From Dehalobacter sp. (GTDB lineage: Bacteria; Bacillota; Desulfitobacteriia; Desulfitobacteriales; Syntrophobotulaceae), in NCBI GenBank assembly GCA_023667845.1, contig JAMPIU010000125.1, positions 1 to 64,000 on the forward strand: a stretch of 64,000 nt of DNA. Direction: 5' to 3'. This document shows, piece by piece, positions 51,290 through 60,175 of the stretch (the stretch's first letter is position 1; the number at the start of each line of letters is the position of its first letter). The translations under genes were made by a program, and so were the position numbers. The notes beneath the pieces were generated by a model. The model did no database searches. It was not told the origin of the DNA and worked only from the letters and a program-made list of their open reading frames with translations.

Positions 51290-52858
51290 TTGAATAAAAA
51301 AAGAGTATTGGTTGGCAGTCCGGTATATCAAAAGCCGAAAATACTGGAGGCATTTTTGGCGTCCCTGAAAAAGCTTACCAGGAATACAATTATATTGGAT
51401 TATATGTTTATCGATGACAATGAGGATGAAAATTCCAGCAAGCTGCTGGCTGATTTTGCAAGAGAGGCATCATTGGTTGTCACCATTTGTGGTGAAAAAC
51501 AAGGGAACTATCTGTGCGACGATGAATCCCATTATTGGGATGACGGCTTAATGTTGAAGGTGGCAAATTACAAGAACAGCATTATTAATTACGCAATTGA
51601 AAATAATTACGATTATCTATTTTTGGTGGACTCCGATTTGGTTTTACACCCCGGTCTGATTGAACAGCTAAAAAACACGGATAAGGATATTATCTCTGAA
51701 ATCTTCTGGAGCCGGTGGCATAAGGATAGGCCTTTGGAACCCAATGTTTGGTTGTTTGACGAATATGACTTGGTGCCCAAGGAATTGGGTGAAAAACTGA
51801 GTGAAGAAGAGATGCAGATACGACAAAGCAGGTTTTTAAACCAACTCAGACTTCCCGGCGTGTATGAAGTAGGCGGGTTAGGCGCGTGCACCTTGATCAG
51901 CAGCGCTGCCTTGGCGGCGGGTATTAGCTTTGAACCAATCAAGAACTTAACCATCCATGGCGAAGACAGGTTTTTCTGCATACGGGCAGCGGTGCTTGGT
52001 ATTGACCTATTTGTTGATACCCATTATCCCGCGTACCATATTTACAGGGAACAGGACTTAGCCGGGGTAGCGTCTTATGTAAAAAGTAGCGACGCAGACC
52101 TTGCCTTTGTAAGACAATCTAAAAAAGATGGAAATAAAATCACGCTTTCGATGGTTGTGAAAAATGAAGAAAGACGCTATCTAAAGCAGGTCCTCAGTAG
52201 TTTAAGCGGGTACATTGATGAAGCAGTTATTATTGATGATGGAAGCTCAGACCATACAATTAATTTGTGCCGAGAAATATTGAAGGATATACCTCTGCAT
52301 ATCATCCAAAATGAAGAGCCAATGTTTACCCACGAGGCTGAGCTCAGGAAAAAACAATGGCATGAAACGATAAAAACAAATCCGGACTGGATTTTAAACC
52401 TTGATGCTGATGAGATGTTGGAAGACAGTTTTTGGGATCACGCCCAAAACCTGATTAAAAATCAAGATTACGATTTATATTGTTTCAGGCTATATGATAT
52501 GTGGAATGAAACCCACTATCGCGAGGACAAATATTGGAATGCCCATAGTATTTATCGGCCATTTTTAATGAGATACCAGCCTGATTTTAATTATAAATGG
52601 AATGAAATCCCTCAGCATTGCGGGAGATTTCCAGTAAACACATTCTCTTTGCCAAGCGTTGAAATTGTATTTCGAATAAAGCATTTTGGTTGGGCTACAC
52701 AGGAAGACAGAACGGGAAAGTATCAAAGGTATCAGCTTTTAGATCCGGACGCCATCTACGGGAACAGAGAACAATATGATTCGATTATGGATACAACTCC
52801 GAATCTGATCAAATGGGAAGCGGGCGAGGTCGTATATATATTGAGGAAAAGAAAATAA
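51290..52858 (+). CDS. Bi-domain glycosyltransferase
   Basis: A 522-aa protein with two glycosyltransferase 2-like regions. The first (about 1-260) has LVDSDLVLHPGL near 114-125, an ETD/DSD-type metal motif. The second (about 280-500) has 'TLSMVVKNEERRYLKQVL' and IDDGSSDHT, then LNLDADEML, characteristic of GT-A family 2. TTG start with CAGGAG nine bases upstream. Cytoplasmic, sugar-nucleotide dependent, probably for a surface or spore glycan. The next gene overlaps or abuts it and is also glycosyltransferase-like. The acceptor is unknown. Confidence 0.82.
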   Translation: MNKKRVLVGSPVYQKPKILEAFLASLKKLTRNTIILDYMFIDDNEDENSSKLLADFAREASLVVTICGEKQGNYLCDDESHYWDDGLMLKVANYKNSIINYAIENNYDYLFLVDSDLVLHPGLIEQLKNTDKDIISEIFWSRWHKDRPLEPNVWLFDEYDLVPKELGEKLSEEEMQIRQSRFLNQLRLPGVYEVGGLGACTLISSAALAAGISFEPIKNLTIHGEDRFFCIRAAVLGIDLFVDTHYPAYHIYREQDLAGVASYVKSSDADLAFVRQSKKDGNKITLSMVVKNEERRYLKQVLSSLSGYIDEAVIIDDGSSDHTINLCREILKDIPLHIIQNEEPMFTHEAELRKKQWHETIKTNPDWILNLDADEMLEDSFWDHAQNLIKNQDYDLYCFRLYDMWNETHYREDKYWNAHSIYRPFLMRYQPDFNYKWNEIPQHCGRFPVNTFSLPSVEIVFRIKHFGWATQEDRTGKYQRYQLLDPDAIYGNREQYDSIMDTTPNLIKWEAGEVVYILRKRK

Positions 52859-52860
52859 AT

Positions 52861-54165
52861 GTGGGTGTCGGCTTTGCAACGGGACGCAAAAATTTTAAAA
52901 ATGTGGTAAAAACCTATGTGAACAACTGGAACGAATCCGGACTCGTCGATAATACAAGAATTGCGCTCCACCTGTTTGTCGCTTACGATTTGACGTATAA
53001 AGACACCATCGTGAATGATTACAAAATTACGGACGAAGAAATCCTGGATACGGTAGACTCGGCCTATTACCTAGGCGATGCTGCCATAACAAACGAGGCT
53101 CAATTTCTTATTGAAAAGAAGGTTATTGATTTAAAAGAGGCTGAGCTTATATTTGGCGATGGCTATGCTATGAAAAGAAATGCAGTTCTGTATTTTGCCT
53201 TAAAAAATAAAATGGACTATCTTATTTTCTTTGATGATGACGAATACCCTATAGCTAATATAAAAATTAACAATAGCCTTGCTTGGAAAGGCCAAGAGGT
53301 TCTATCAACGCATATTAAGAATATTATCCATGCGGACATGACTCATGGGCATCATTGCGGTTACATTTCTCCCATCCCCCAATTGGATTTCAACGGCAAA
53401 CTTTCGGAAGACGATTTTAGGATTTTTATTGAATCACTTAGCAACGATATTATTAATTGGGATTCAATTAAAGAAAAAATGGATAATGGCGGCGTTACGT
53501 ATGCTGACATTGATGTTGTCAATAGCAAAATTACTGAAGTTGTTAAAGAGAAAAACGGCATGAAATTCATTTCGGGTGCTAACCTGGGCTTTAATCTTAA
53601 AAATCTTGATAAATTATTTCCCTTTTATAACCCGCCGGGAGCAAGAGGAGAAGACACTTTCTTAAGCACCTGTATTTGTGAATGTACAATAAGAAAAGTT
53701 CCTTGCTATACCTTCCATGATGGCTTCTCTACCTATCAACATTTGCTTCTCGGTGTGCTTCCTAATAAATTAAAAGCGATGAGAGCTGACTCGGGAGTAA
53801 ATACGGAGAGGTTTTTAAGAGCTTCCATCGGCTGGATCAGGTACAAGCCACTCCTGCTTTATATCACGCAAAGAAGCAATTACCAAACAGAAATCGCGAA
53901 AATAAAAAAGAACTTAGAAAATGTTATCCCAAAAATTTGTGATTATTTTGCAAATGACCAATTTAAAATTATTTTGAATGAGCTTGAATTTTATCATACG
54001 CATGTGGAAGATCATCATAACGATTTTGAAAATACGAAGTTAGCGTGGCTAAAAATAATAAAATTTTTAAAGAATAGTGAAAAAGTATCCACAAAAATAA
54101 GTTCTCCGCAGAAAGAAGGAAGATATCCTCAAGTTAAAGGAACGAATGTGCCTGTCGGAGCCTAA
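52861..54165 (+). CDS. Glycosyltransferase-like protein
   Basis: About 434 aa if begun at GTG 52,861 (VGVGFATGRKNFKNV), just after the previous stop. A frame to ATG 52,813 overlaps the upstream gene by 46 bp. 'FFDDDEYPIANI' (about 120-131) resembles the DxD metal motif of GT-A enzymes; 'ISGANLGFNLKNLDKLFPFYNPPGARGEDTFLS' (in two parts, about 236-268) resembles the acceptor region of GT2-like enzymes with a GED motif. Pairs with the preceding glycosyltransferase. Function inferred only from motifs. Confidence 0.65.
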   Translation: MGVGFATGRKNFKNVVKTYVNNWNESGLVDNTRIALHLFVAYDLTYKDTIVNDYKITDEEILDTVDSAYYLGDAAITNEAQFLIEKKVIDLKEAELIFGDGYAMKRNAVLYFALKNKMDYLIFFDDDEYPIANIKINNSLAWKGQEVLSTHIKNIIHADMTHGHHCGYISPIPQLDFNGKLSEDDFRIFIESLSNDIINWDSIKEKMDNGGVTYADIDVVNSKITEVVKEKNGMKFISGANLGFNLKNLDKLFPFYNPPGARGEDTFLSTCICECTIRKVPCYTFHDGFSTYQHLLLGVLPNKLKAMRADSGVNTERFLRASIGWIRYKPLLLYITQRSNYQTEIAKIKKNLENVIPKICDYFANDQFKIILNELEFYHTHVEDHHNDFENTKLAWLKIIKFLKNSEKVSTKISSPQKEGRYPQVKGTNVPVGA

Positions 54166-54169
54166 TGCG

Positions 54170-54350
54170 CAAAAGTTGTTCGGTATCAGCCACATCCGTT
54201 TCTCTGCTTTTACGGTCCTCGGCAGTCATTTTCAACTGCCTACAATTTGTTGTCAGTTGATAGATTGATTTCTTTATAGCCATCATACCAAACGCATGTT
54301 CTATTTGCAATAGCTGGAACCGCTTGAAATAAGGCTATTTTTTCTCTATC
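54170..54350 (-). pseudogene. Fragment of a phage antirepressor (Bro-N type) gene
   Basis: Two minus-strand frames read 'EKIALFQAVPAI..R..WYDGYKEINLS' and 'LTTNCRQLKMTAEDRKSRETDVADTEQLLRI', typical of Bro-N/antirepressor proteins, but they are in different frames and the gene stops after about 60 codons in total. It is a decayed phage or element remnant between the glycosyltransferase and carboxypeptidase genes. The rest of the 326-bp gap (to 54,491) shows nothing else. Confidence 0.45.
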
Positions 54351-54491
54351 AAAACGCAACACTCAACGTGCCTTGAGTGTACAAAAGAGATGCCGTTAAA
54401 CCTAGTATGGCCTTGGCGGCAGGATGTATTTCAGAAAAAAGCCTGTGGATGCGGCAGTGCAAAATCTAAATAAATTCTTATGAAGAACTTA

Positions 54492-55517
54492 TTATTTTCT
54501 TATACTGTTGTATACAGCTAATGCATCGGTAATATTATACTGTTCCGAAAGGTGATCTCCTTTTGCACCAGCTGAAATCAGAACATATTCTTGTTTACCC
54601 ACTTTGGCGAGACTCGCGAGACATAGACCGGCCTCATCGGTATATCCAGTTTTCCCTCCTAAAATTTCCCCACCGATAATGCTTTGATTGTTGAAGTCCT
54701 CAAACATGGTATTGTAAAAGGTTATCCCGCCAGGGTGCTTATTCGTAGGTTGTGTGGAATGACGGGATGAAGTAAAAATCTCCCGGAAAGTATCATTTTG
54801 CAAAGCATAGCTTAGAAGAATAGCCAGATCCTTGACTGTTGTGTAGTGGTTTTCATTGTGAAGTCCGATCGCATTTTCAAAATGGGTATTGTCCATACCA
54901 AGACCTGCCGCCTTTTGATTCATTATTTTTACAAAATTCTGCTCTGATCCCGCAACCTGATCAGCAAGTCCAATACAGCACTCCGCGCCACTCGGTAGCA
55001 TTACTCCGTATAACAGATCGATTGCCCTGACCTGCTCACCCGGTTGGAAACCTGCCATTGATGCATCTGCTTCGTACAGTCCCTGAAACGTAGAATTGGT
55101 AAGTTTAATTTCTTCCTTCAGGTCAGGTAAATTTTCTATCGCCACAATGGCTGTCATCATCTTAGTCAAAGAAGCAGGATAGATTTTTTCTTCGCTGTTT
55201 TTTTGCATCATGATGGTATGATCTTTTAACCGGATCAAAATCGCATTAGGACTGTTCAGCTTGTCGAAAGATATAGAAGCTGAGAGATCTGGTTCTATCT
55301 TTGACGAAGGAACCGGTGTTGTTCTATCGTCAGAAGAATCGGGGGTTACCTTTAAAGAAGAATATGACGAGGCTTTATCGTCATATTCTTTCTCAAATAT
55401 TTGGTGGTTTCCTGGAGTAATGATGGATTTGTAAGCTAAAGCAGCAATGACAACCGTCAACAAAAAAGTTACAAATATGCGTATTCCTGACTTTTTCTTT
55501 TTTATTTTTCGTACCAT
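54492..55517 (-). CDS. D-alanyl-D-alanine carboxypeptidase (S11 family)
   Basis: A 341-aa membrane-anchored peptidoglycan carboxypeptidase. One N-terminal span (about 9-27), a Ser/Thr-rich linker (to about 80), then the S11 active site: SLTK (about 116-119), the second motif position PSGAECC (about 174-180; Ser-Gly-Ala instead of SxN) and GGKTGYTDEAG (KTG, about 290-300). It trims terminal D-Ala from pentapeptide stems. It lies beside VanZ-, VanS- and VanR-like genes, where VanY-type carboxypeptidases are expected; VanX/VanH/VanA genes are absent. The ribosome site is inside an inverted repeat. Confidence 0.9.
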   Translation of the reverse strand: MVRKIKKKKSGIRIFVTFLLTVVIAALAYKSIITPGNHQIFEKEYDDKASSYSSLKVTPDSSDDRTTPVPSSKIEPDLSASISFDKLNSPNAILIRLKDHTIMMQKNSEEKIYPASLTKMMTAIVAIENLPDLKEEIKLTNSTFQGLYEADASMAGFQPGEQVRAIDLLYGVMLPSGAECCIGLADQVAGSEQNFVKIMNQKAAGLGMDNTHFENAIGLHNENHYTTVKDLAILLSYALQNDTFREIFTSSRHSTQPTNKHPGGITFYNTMFEDFNNQSIIGGEILGGKTGYTDEAGLCLASLAKVGKQEYVLISAGAKGDHLSEQYNITDALAVYNSIRK

Positions 55518-55524
55518 ACTCTAA

Positions 55525-55574
55525 AACAGCTCCTTATTCTGTGCTGATATTATTCAACCACAGAACAAGGAGCT
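55525..55574. promoter_or_regulatory. Inverted repeat covering the carboxypeptidase ribosome site
   Basis: AGCTCCTTATTCTGTG and CACAGAACAAGGAGCT are complementary (one mismatch) across an 18-base loop. On the minus strand the AAGGAGC ribosome site of the carboxypeptidase would be paired, so the hairpin could control translation. It could alternatively be an operator for the divergent genes. Confidence 0.55.
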
Positions 55575-55799
55575 ATGTTGGAATTCCAGCTTATGAATTT
55601 CTTAAGATTTTCTTATAACGGTATCTGGAGTTTCACTGTGACATACATGTTCTTTGCGACACTACTGCATCCTGATAGTTGTAAAAATAGGAATAAAACT
55701 TTATTAAGGAGAAAATCACCCTATCTTAAGGTTTTATTAAGACATTTCTTTTTTAAATATCCTAGAATAAACAAGTTAATTACAACGGAGGTAAATTTA

Positions 55800-56510
55800 G
55801 TGATCATTACGATTTTAATGTTTATTATAGTGTCGATTACATGGTTTATTAGTACTTTGCCATTCTTGATTCCATACCATATACTACTGACCTCTCAAAG
55901 CAAAAAGATTGGCTATAAACTGTCAATTGAACATATTGTAATCGTATATATCTTTGTGTACTACCTTACTGGTGTTCTAGATTTTACTGGAATTTATACC
56001 ATTTTAAGGGATATTGTTCATAACAGCTTTGGTATAATAACACCAAAGGGGTTGAATATTCAACCGGATGAGATTAATCTGATTCCATTTCGTTGGCTTA
56101 CAGAGGGTGTTCGCCCATACATAGAAAATATATTACTTTTTATACCTCTTGGATTTATGCTTCCGTGTATTTGGAAAAAGTATGAAGTGTTATGGAAAAC
56201 AGCATTATTCGGTATTACATTCTCTCTTATTATAGAATTGAGCCAATTGTTCAATAGAAGAGTAACGGATATTGATGATTTACTGATGAATACTCTCGGA
56301 GCGTTAATCGGATGGGTAATTTTCAGGCTGCTGCAAGAATATTTAGCAAAATTACAGAAGAAGGTTTCTGTCCAAAGTCCCAATATCGAAAAAATTCCCT
56401 TGCTCCTTCGTGAAGAGGCATGTTTTTATATGGCCAGCGCATTAGCCGGTATGTTCTTTGTGTATAACCCATTTTTAATTTACCCATTTTTAAGATCTTT
56501 ATTTAATTAA
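55800..56510 (+). CDS. VanZ-like membrane protein
   Basis: A 236-aa VanZ-family protein with five or so membrane spans and the family motif 'NLIPFRW' (about 97-103; residues of the 'iNLiPf' type), 'YIENILLFIPLGFMLP' (about 112-127) and 'IIELSQLFNRRVTDIDDLLMNTLGALIGW' (in parts, about 152-181). I start at GTG 55,800, which follows CGGAGG at eight bases. The open frame to 55,575 adds unrelated sequence. VanZ gives low-level teicoplanin resistance in enterococci; the role of chromosomal copies is unclear. Confidence 0.82.
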   Translation: MIITILMFIIVSITWFISTLPFLIPYHILLTSQSKKIGYKLSIEHIVIVYIFVYYLTGVLDFTGIYTILRDIVHNSFGIITPKGLNIQPDEINLIPFRWLTEGVRPYIENILLFIPLGFMLPCIWKKYEVLWKTALFGITFSLIIELSQLFNRRVTDIDDLLMNTLGALIGWVIFRLLQEYLAKLQKKVSVQSPNIEKIPLLLREEACFYMASALAGMFFVYNPFLIYPFLRSLFN

Positions 56511-56511
56511 C

Positions 56512-56554
56512 AAAAAGACAAGCTATCTGACTTAAGCAGATAACTTGTCTTTTT
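56512..56554. terminator. Bidirectional terminator between vanZ-like and vanS-like genes
   Basis: AAAAAGACAAG.TATCTG and CAGATA..CTTGTCTTTTT form a stem with A/T tails on both sides. It overlaps the last codons of the histidine kinase gene. Confidence 0.85.
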
Positions 56555-57698
56555 CTTGCTTTTGTGGAAGCACGACAGTGAAGACTGTCTTTTCTGTATT
56601 ACTTTGCACGAAGATATTGCCTCCATGCGCGTTGACGATTTCTTTGGCAATAGCCAGTCCAAGCCCGGCACCGCCTGTATTGGCAGAACGGGATGTGTCC
56701 AGCCGAAAAAATTTCTCAAATATCGTTTCCAGCTTTTCTCGTGGGATTGCATTACCTTGATTCGTAAAAGTTATAACAATATTTTTTTCCTGCTGCTGAG
56801 CAGAAATGTCAATGACGCTGTTTTCATAGCTATAGGCCAGCGCATTTTTCAAAATGTTATTGAATACCCGGGCCAGTTTGTCTGCATCTCCCCACAGGGT
56901 GAGTCCGTCGGGCACATTGACGGACACCTGCTTTCCTCGCGGAGTCAGCATGGGATAGAATTCATCCGCCATTTGCTGGAGCATGAATTGTAAATTGATT
57001 TTCTCTTTATTCAAAACAATCGTTTGAAGATTAAATCTTGTAATCTCAAAAAACTCATCGATAAGCTGCTCTAAACGATAAGCTTTTTCCAAGGTAATAC
57101 CGACATATTTTGCCTTCTGCTCAGGAGGCATATCAGGAGCTTCATCCAAAAGACTTAAGTATCCTATAACGGAGGTCAGAGGTGTCTTGATATCATGAGC
57201 CAGGTAAACTACCAAATCATTTTTGCGCTGCTCGGCATCAAGAGCAGCCTTGTTTTGTTTTTTTAAGTTGTTTTTTATCTGATTTAGCTTATTTTCCATA
57301 AAATCCAATTCTGGCGATAATGTAATTTCAGAATCTGATTCCTCAGTAAGTTTATCCATTCCGGCGCTGATTTCATCAAAATATTTTGTGAACCAAGAAA
57401 CAAAAAATCGAAAAAGGATAACTAAAAAAATCAGGCTTACAACAATAAGAATCATATCCATATTGTTGCGAATCACCAACTGATAGATTGTCAGGGCGTC
57501 CGAATTATTAAAATGAAAAGCGTTCATTAAAAATTTAACGATAAGATCTCCGAACTGTCCACGCAGGATTTGCCGCAACAGAAAAACAGTCACAGCTGCG
57601 GCAACTGTGATCAGACTTATTTGCAAAAATACTTTCCTTTTTAATTTTATATAATCATTCTTTCTTTTAGCTCTCTTACTCTTCAATTTTATAGCCAA
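56532..57698 (-). CDS. VanS-like sensor histidine kinase
   Basis: A 388-aa kinase: two spans (about 27-45 and 75-95) flanking a loop of about 30 residues, then a HAMP-like region, the H-box LAHDIKTPLTSVIGYLSLL (His near 170), N-box NILKNALAYSYEN, and G-boxes FFRLDTSRSANTGGAGLGLAI. The H-box and following 'YRLEQLIDEFFEITRFNL' are close to VanS. It overlaps the regulator gene by 23 bp. Possible input is cell-wall antibiotic or envelope stress. Confidence 0.9.
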   Translation of the reverse strand: MAIKLKSKRAKRKNDYIKLKRKVFLQISLITVAAAVTVFLLRQILRGQFGDLIVKFLMNAFHFNNSDALTIYQLVIRNNMDMILIVVSLIFLVILFRFFVSWFTKYFDEISAGMDKLTEESDSEITLSPELDFMENKLNQIKNNLKKQNKAALDAEQRKNDLVVYLAHDIKTPLTSVIGYLSLLDEAPDMPPEQKAKYVGITLEKAYRLEQLIDEFFEITRFNLQTIVLNKEKINLQFMLQQMADEFYPMLTPRGKQVSVNVPDGLTLWGDADKLARVFNNILKNALAYSYENSVIDISAQQQEKNIVITFTNQGNAIPREKLETIFEKFFRLDTSRSANTGGAGLGLAIAKEIVNAHGGNIFVQSNTEKTVFTVVLPQKQEKDKLSA

Positions 57699-58383
57699 CC
57701 CCCCATACCGTTTTGATATATTTAGGATGCTCCGCGCTGTCTTGCATTTTTTCCCTTATATGCCTGATATGAACCATTACCGTATTATTACTGTTGCTGA
57801 AATACTTGTCTCCCCATACCTCTTGGAACAATTCTTCCGAACTGACTACCCGTCCGCGGTTGGAACAAAGGACCCAAAGAATGGAGAATTCAGTAGGAGT
57901 GAGAGCTAGCTTTTTTTCATTCAACGTACATTCATGGGTGTCCATGTCCAATACCAAGCCGGAAAAAGCAATCAAGTGTTCTTCCTGATTTCGCTCTGAA
58001 GAATTATATTTGGTAAATCTCCGGAGCTGCGCCTTGACACGGGCAATAAGCTCCAAGGGACGGAACGGCTTGGTGATATAGTCGTCCGCACCTAAGGTCA
58101 GCCCGGTAATCTTATCGATTTCTTCTTCTTTGGCTGTCAGCATGATAACCGGAAAGTTATGCTTTTCCCGGATTTGCTGACAGATAGAAAAACCATCTAC
58201 ATCAGGAAGCATGACATCCAAAATGGCGAGATCCAATCTTTCATTTTCAATGCAGTTAAGAGCATCCTTGCCGTCATAAAATTTAAAGACATTATAATTT
58301 TCGTTTTTCAGATAAACTTCTACCAAATCGGCAATAGCCTGTTCATCATCAACTATTAAAATATTTGCAGCCAAGAGCGTCAT
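57676..58383 (-). CDS. VanR-like response regulator
   Basis: A 235-aa OmpR-family regulator. Receiver domain with phospho-acceptor Asp in LAILDVMLPDVDGFS (about 52-66), the T/K switch residues (MLTAKEEE, ITKPF) and a C-terminal winged helix (about 135-232, 'LTPTEFSILWVLCSNRGRVVSSEELF'). Pairs with the overlapping VanS-like kinase. The targets are probably the adjacent VanZ-like and carboxypeptidase genes. The ribosome site is weak, so an internal TTG four codons in is possible. Confidence 0.9.
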   Translation of the reverse strand: MTLLAANILIVDDEQAIADLVEVYLKNENYNVFKFYDGKDALNCIENERLDLAILDVMLPDVDGFSICQQIREKHNFPVIMLTAKEEEIDKITGLTLGADDYITKPFRPLELIARVKAQLRRFTKYNSSERNQEEHLIAFSGLVLDMDTHECTLNEKKLALTPTEFSILWVLCSNRGRVVSSEELFQEVWGDKYFSNSNNTVMVHIRHIREKMQDSAEHPKYIKTVWGVGYKIEE

Positions 58384-58739
58384 CTTCTTTCTTTTAAGTA
58401 TATGACCCCATAATTATTATACCGCAAAGCAATAATCCATTTTATAGCTTTTTACTTATTATAATCTTAAGAATTTCTGAATATCGCGATACTGATAGTC
58501 TTTTACACCAATATAAATATCAATTTTGACAATAGCAAGGGTTTAAGCAATAAATTGCACTTGCGGTCCTGGATCGTCATCGGCGGAACTCCTATTTCCA
58601 GAGACAAAGTCCGTTCACTCTTGCCATGATAAAATAATTCAATAATAAGGTACCTTTCATGGTCATCGAGCAGAGGCAATCCGGCATCTTTGCAATCATA
58701 TCCTTCATAGCGATTGCTACCTCAATAGTATCCTTTCAC
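58384..58739. other. Upstream region of the VanR-like gene
   Basis: About 350 bp. The first part is AT-rich and should hold the vanR-like promoter. The rest leads into the ferredoxin-family remnant; no intact gene seen. Confidence 0.3.
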
Positions 58740-59000
58740 TTAGGTGATCGCATACTCCACGGGGATGCCTTTCTCCATGAAGTTTTCAAGCGAAATGTTG
58801 TATTTGTTTGCCAGTGGGGTTGTGATACCTCGTGTGTCCGACTGTTTTTGTGCCATATTCTATTGCTTCACAAGGACACCAGTGAATACAGGCAAGGCAT
58901 CGTTCACAATTATGCTGCCAAACCGGACGCCGGTCATAAGATGTCCTACCCATCTGGTTTCCCCTTAGCGGAAGGTCATCTGCTTGCGCTTAGCATCCGT
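58740..59000 (-). pseudogene. Fragment of an EFR1-family ferredoxin (flavodoxin-ferredoxin) gene
   Basis: A minus-strand frame reads ...RPVWQHNCERCLACIHWCP (CxxCxxCxxxCP), followed by EAIEYGTKTVGHTRYHNP, the characteristic end of EFR1-family proteins. The first 4Fe-4S cluster and the flavodoxin domain are missing, and a frameshift near 58,800 precedes a plausible C-terminus (ISLENFMEKG...). It is decayed, and directly upstream of the PadR-ABC cassette. Confidence 0.55.
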
Positions 59001-59121
59001 TATAGATGAAATTTATTATCAGAGCAAACGCTATTGACAAAGTGTCTACTATGTTTTACTATATAGCAGTATTAAGTAACACTCCATACCAGTCATACAG
59101 AATAGCAAGGGGGCGATTGTA

Positions 59122-59445
59122 CTGGAAAACCTAACAGAAATGCTCAAAGGCGTGCTTGAGGGCTGCGTCCTTGAAATTATAAGCCGCAAAGAAACCTACG
59201 GCTACGAAATCACACGGCGGCTGAACGCCCTCGGCTTTCCAGATGTTGTGGAGGGAACGGTGTACACTATCCTGATCCGGCTTGAAAAAAGCAAGCTGGT
59301 AGAGATCACCAAAAAGCCCTCCGACATGGGGCCGCCGCGAAAGTTTTTCGCGCTCAACGACGCGGGACGCGAGGAACTGCAGAGGTTCTGGGAAAAATGG
59401 GAATTTGTCGCGTCGAAAATCAACCAATTAAAGGAGGAGCAGTAA
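59122..59445 (+). CDS. PadR-family transcriptional regulator
   Basis: About 107 aa. 'MLKGVLEGCVLEIISRKETYGYEI' and 'VEGTVYTILIRLEKSKLVEI' form the winged helix of PadR. Homologues begin with 'MENLTE', and here that segment is present as (C)TG-GAA-AAC with AAGGGGG eight bases upstream, suggesting a rare CTG start (59,122). An ATG at 59,140 is the alternative, without a ribosome site. First gene of a GC-richer five-gene cassette with DUF1048 proteins and an ABC exporter, which it probably represses. Confidence 0.85.
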   Translation: MENLTEMLKGVLEGCVLEIISRKETYGYEITRRLNALGFPDVVEGTVYTILIRLEKSKLVEITKKPSDMGPPRKFFALNDAGREELQRFWEKWEFVASKINQLKEEQ

Positions 59446-59447
59446 CA

Positions 59448-59819
59448 ATGCTTGATTCTTTTAAAAAACTGATAATAGGCGACATGGAAGAAAAACGGGC
59501 CTATAAACAAATGATGAAAAGGGTTGACGCCCTGCCGAAAGATTATCGGTTTGCATTTCGCAAAATTCAACATTATATGTTTACCGTTGGCCCCCCTGGC
59601 GGTGACATGACGATATTTACGGACTTGACGATGTTTACGGACTTAGTGGATTTATTCGAAGCAAGCGCTGCAGAGGGCAGACAGGTTCTTGATGTCATAG
59701 GCAGTGACGTCGGCAAGTTTTGTGATGAGTTTATGCGCGCGTCGGGTGCCAATACTGAAACACTGCGAGAAAAACTAAACAAAGAGGTTATGGCAAGGTT
59801 TAACAAGGAGGGACAATAA
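59448..59819 (+). CDS. DUF1048 family protein
   Basis: A 123-aa helical protein of the DUF1048 family ('DMEEKRAYKQMMKRVDALPKDYRFAFRKIQHYM'-type start). These small proteins commonly accompany PadR regulators and ABC exporters; their role is unknown. It starts after AAGGAGGAG, two bases past the PadR stop. It contains a short internal duplication (MTIFTDL TMFTDL, about residues 50-62) not seen in the next paralogue. Confidence 0.85.
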   Translation: MLDSFKKLIIGDMEEKRAYKQMMKRVDALPKDYRFAFRKIQHYMFTVGPPGGDMTIFTDLTMFTDLVDLFEASAAEGRQVLDVIGSDVGKFCDEFMRASGANTETLREKLNKEVMARFNKEGQ

Positions 59820-59821
59820 CG

Positions 59822-60175
59822 ATGCTGGAGCTTATCAAAAAGATGATCGGGGACAAAAAAGAGTATAGGGAGCAAATGGCAAGAGTAGAAGCGCTGCCTG
59901 AAGACTATCGGTTCGTATTTAAAAAAATCCAGGGATACATGTGGAATTTTGCGGGAGGAGACGGCTCTGACATGTTGAAAACTCAGTACGAATTGATAGA
60001 GTTGTTTGAGGCCAGCGCAGCGGACGGCAAGCACGTTCTCGACGTGACGGGCGAAGATGTTGTCGGGTTCTGCGACGAGCTTTTGCGCGACACGAAAGTG
60101 TGGACCGATAACTTTCGTCAAAAATTAAACCGTGACATTATGAACAAATTCGGAAGGGAGAAAGATTCTAAATGA
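59822..60175 (+). CDS. DUF1048 family protein
   Basis: A 117-aa paralogue of the preceding gene ('EYREQMARVEALPEDYRFVFKKIQGYMW'), 'LIELFEASAADGKHVLDVTGEDVVGFCDELLRD'. Overlaps the ABC ATPase start by four bases (ATGA), so it is translationally coupled to the exporter. Confidence 0.85.
   Translation: MLELIKKMIGDKKEYREQMARVEALPEDYRFVFKKIQGYMWNFAGGDGSDMLKTQYELIELFEASAADGKHVLDVTGEDVVGFCDELLRDTKVWTDNFRQKLNRDIMNKFGREKDSK

Noticed and set aside
55575-55799. N-terminal extension of the VanZ-like protein
   Set aside because: GTG at 55,800 has CGGAGG at the right distance and starts just before the first membrane span; the extension is rich in Asn/Arg/Lys and not VanZ-like.
58659-59009. 116-aa plus-strand ORF between the VanR-like and PadR genes
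   Set aside because: The reverse strand of the same stretch encodes recognisable EFR1 ferredoxin fragments, so this frame is a shadow.
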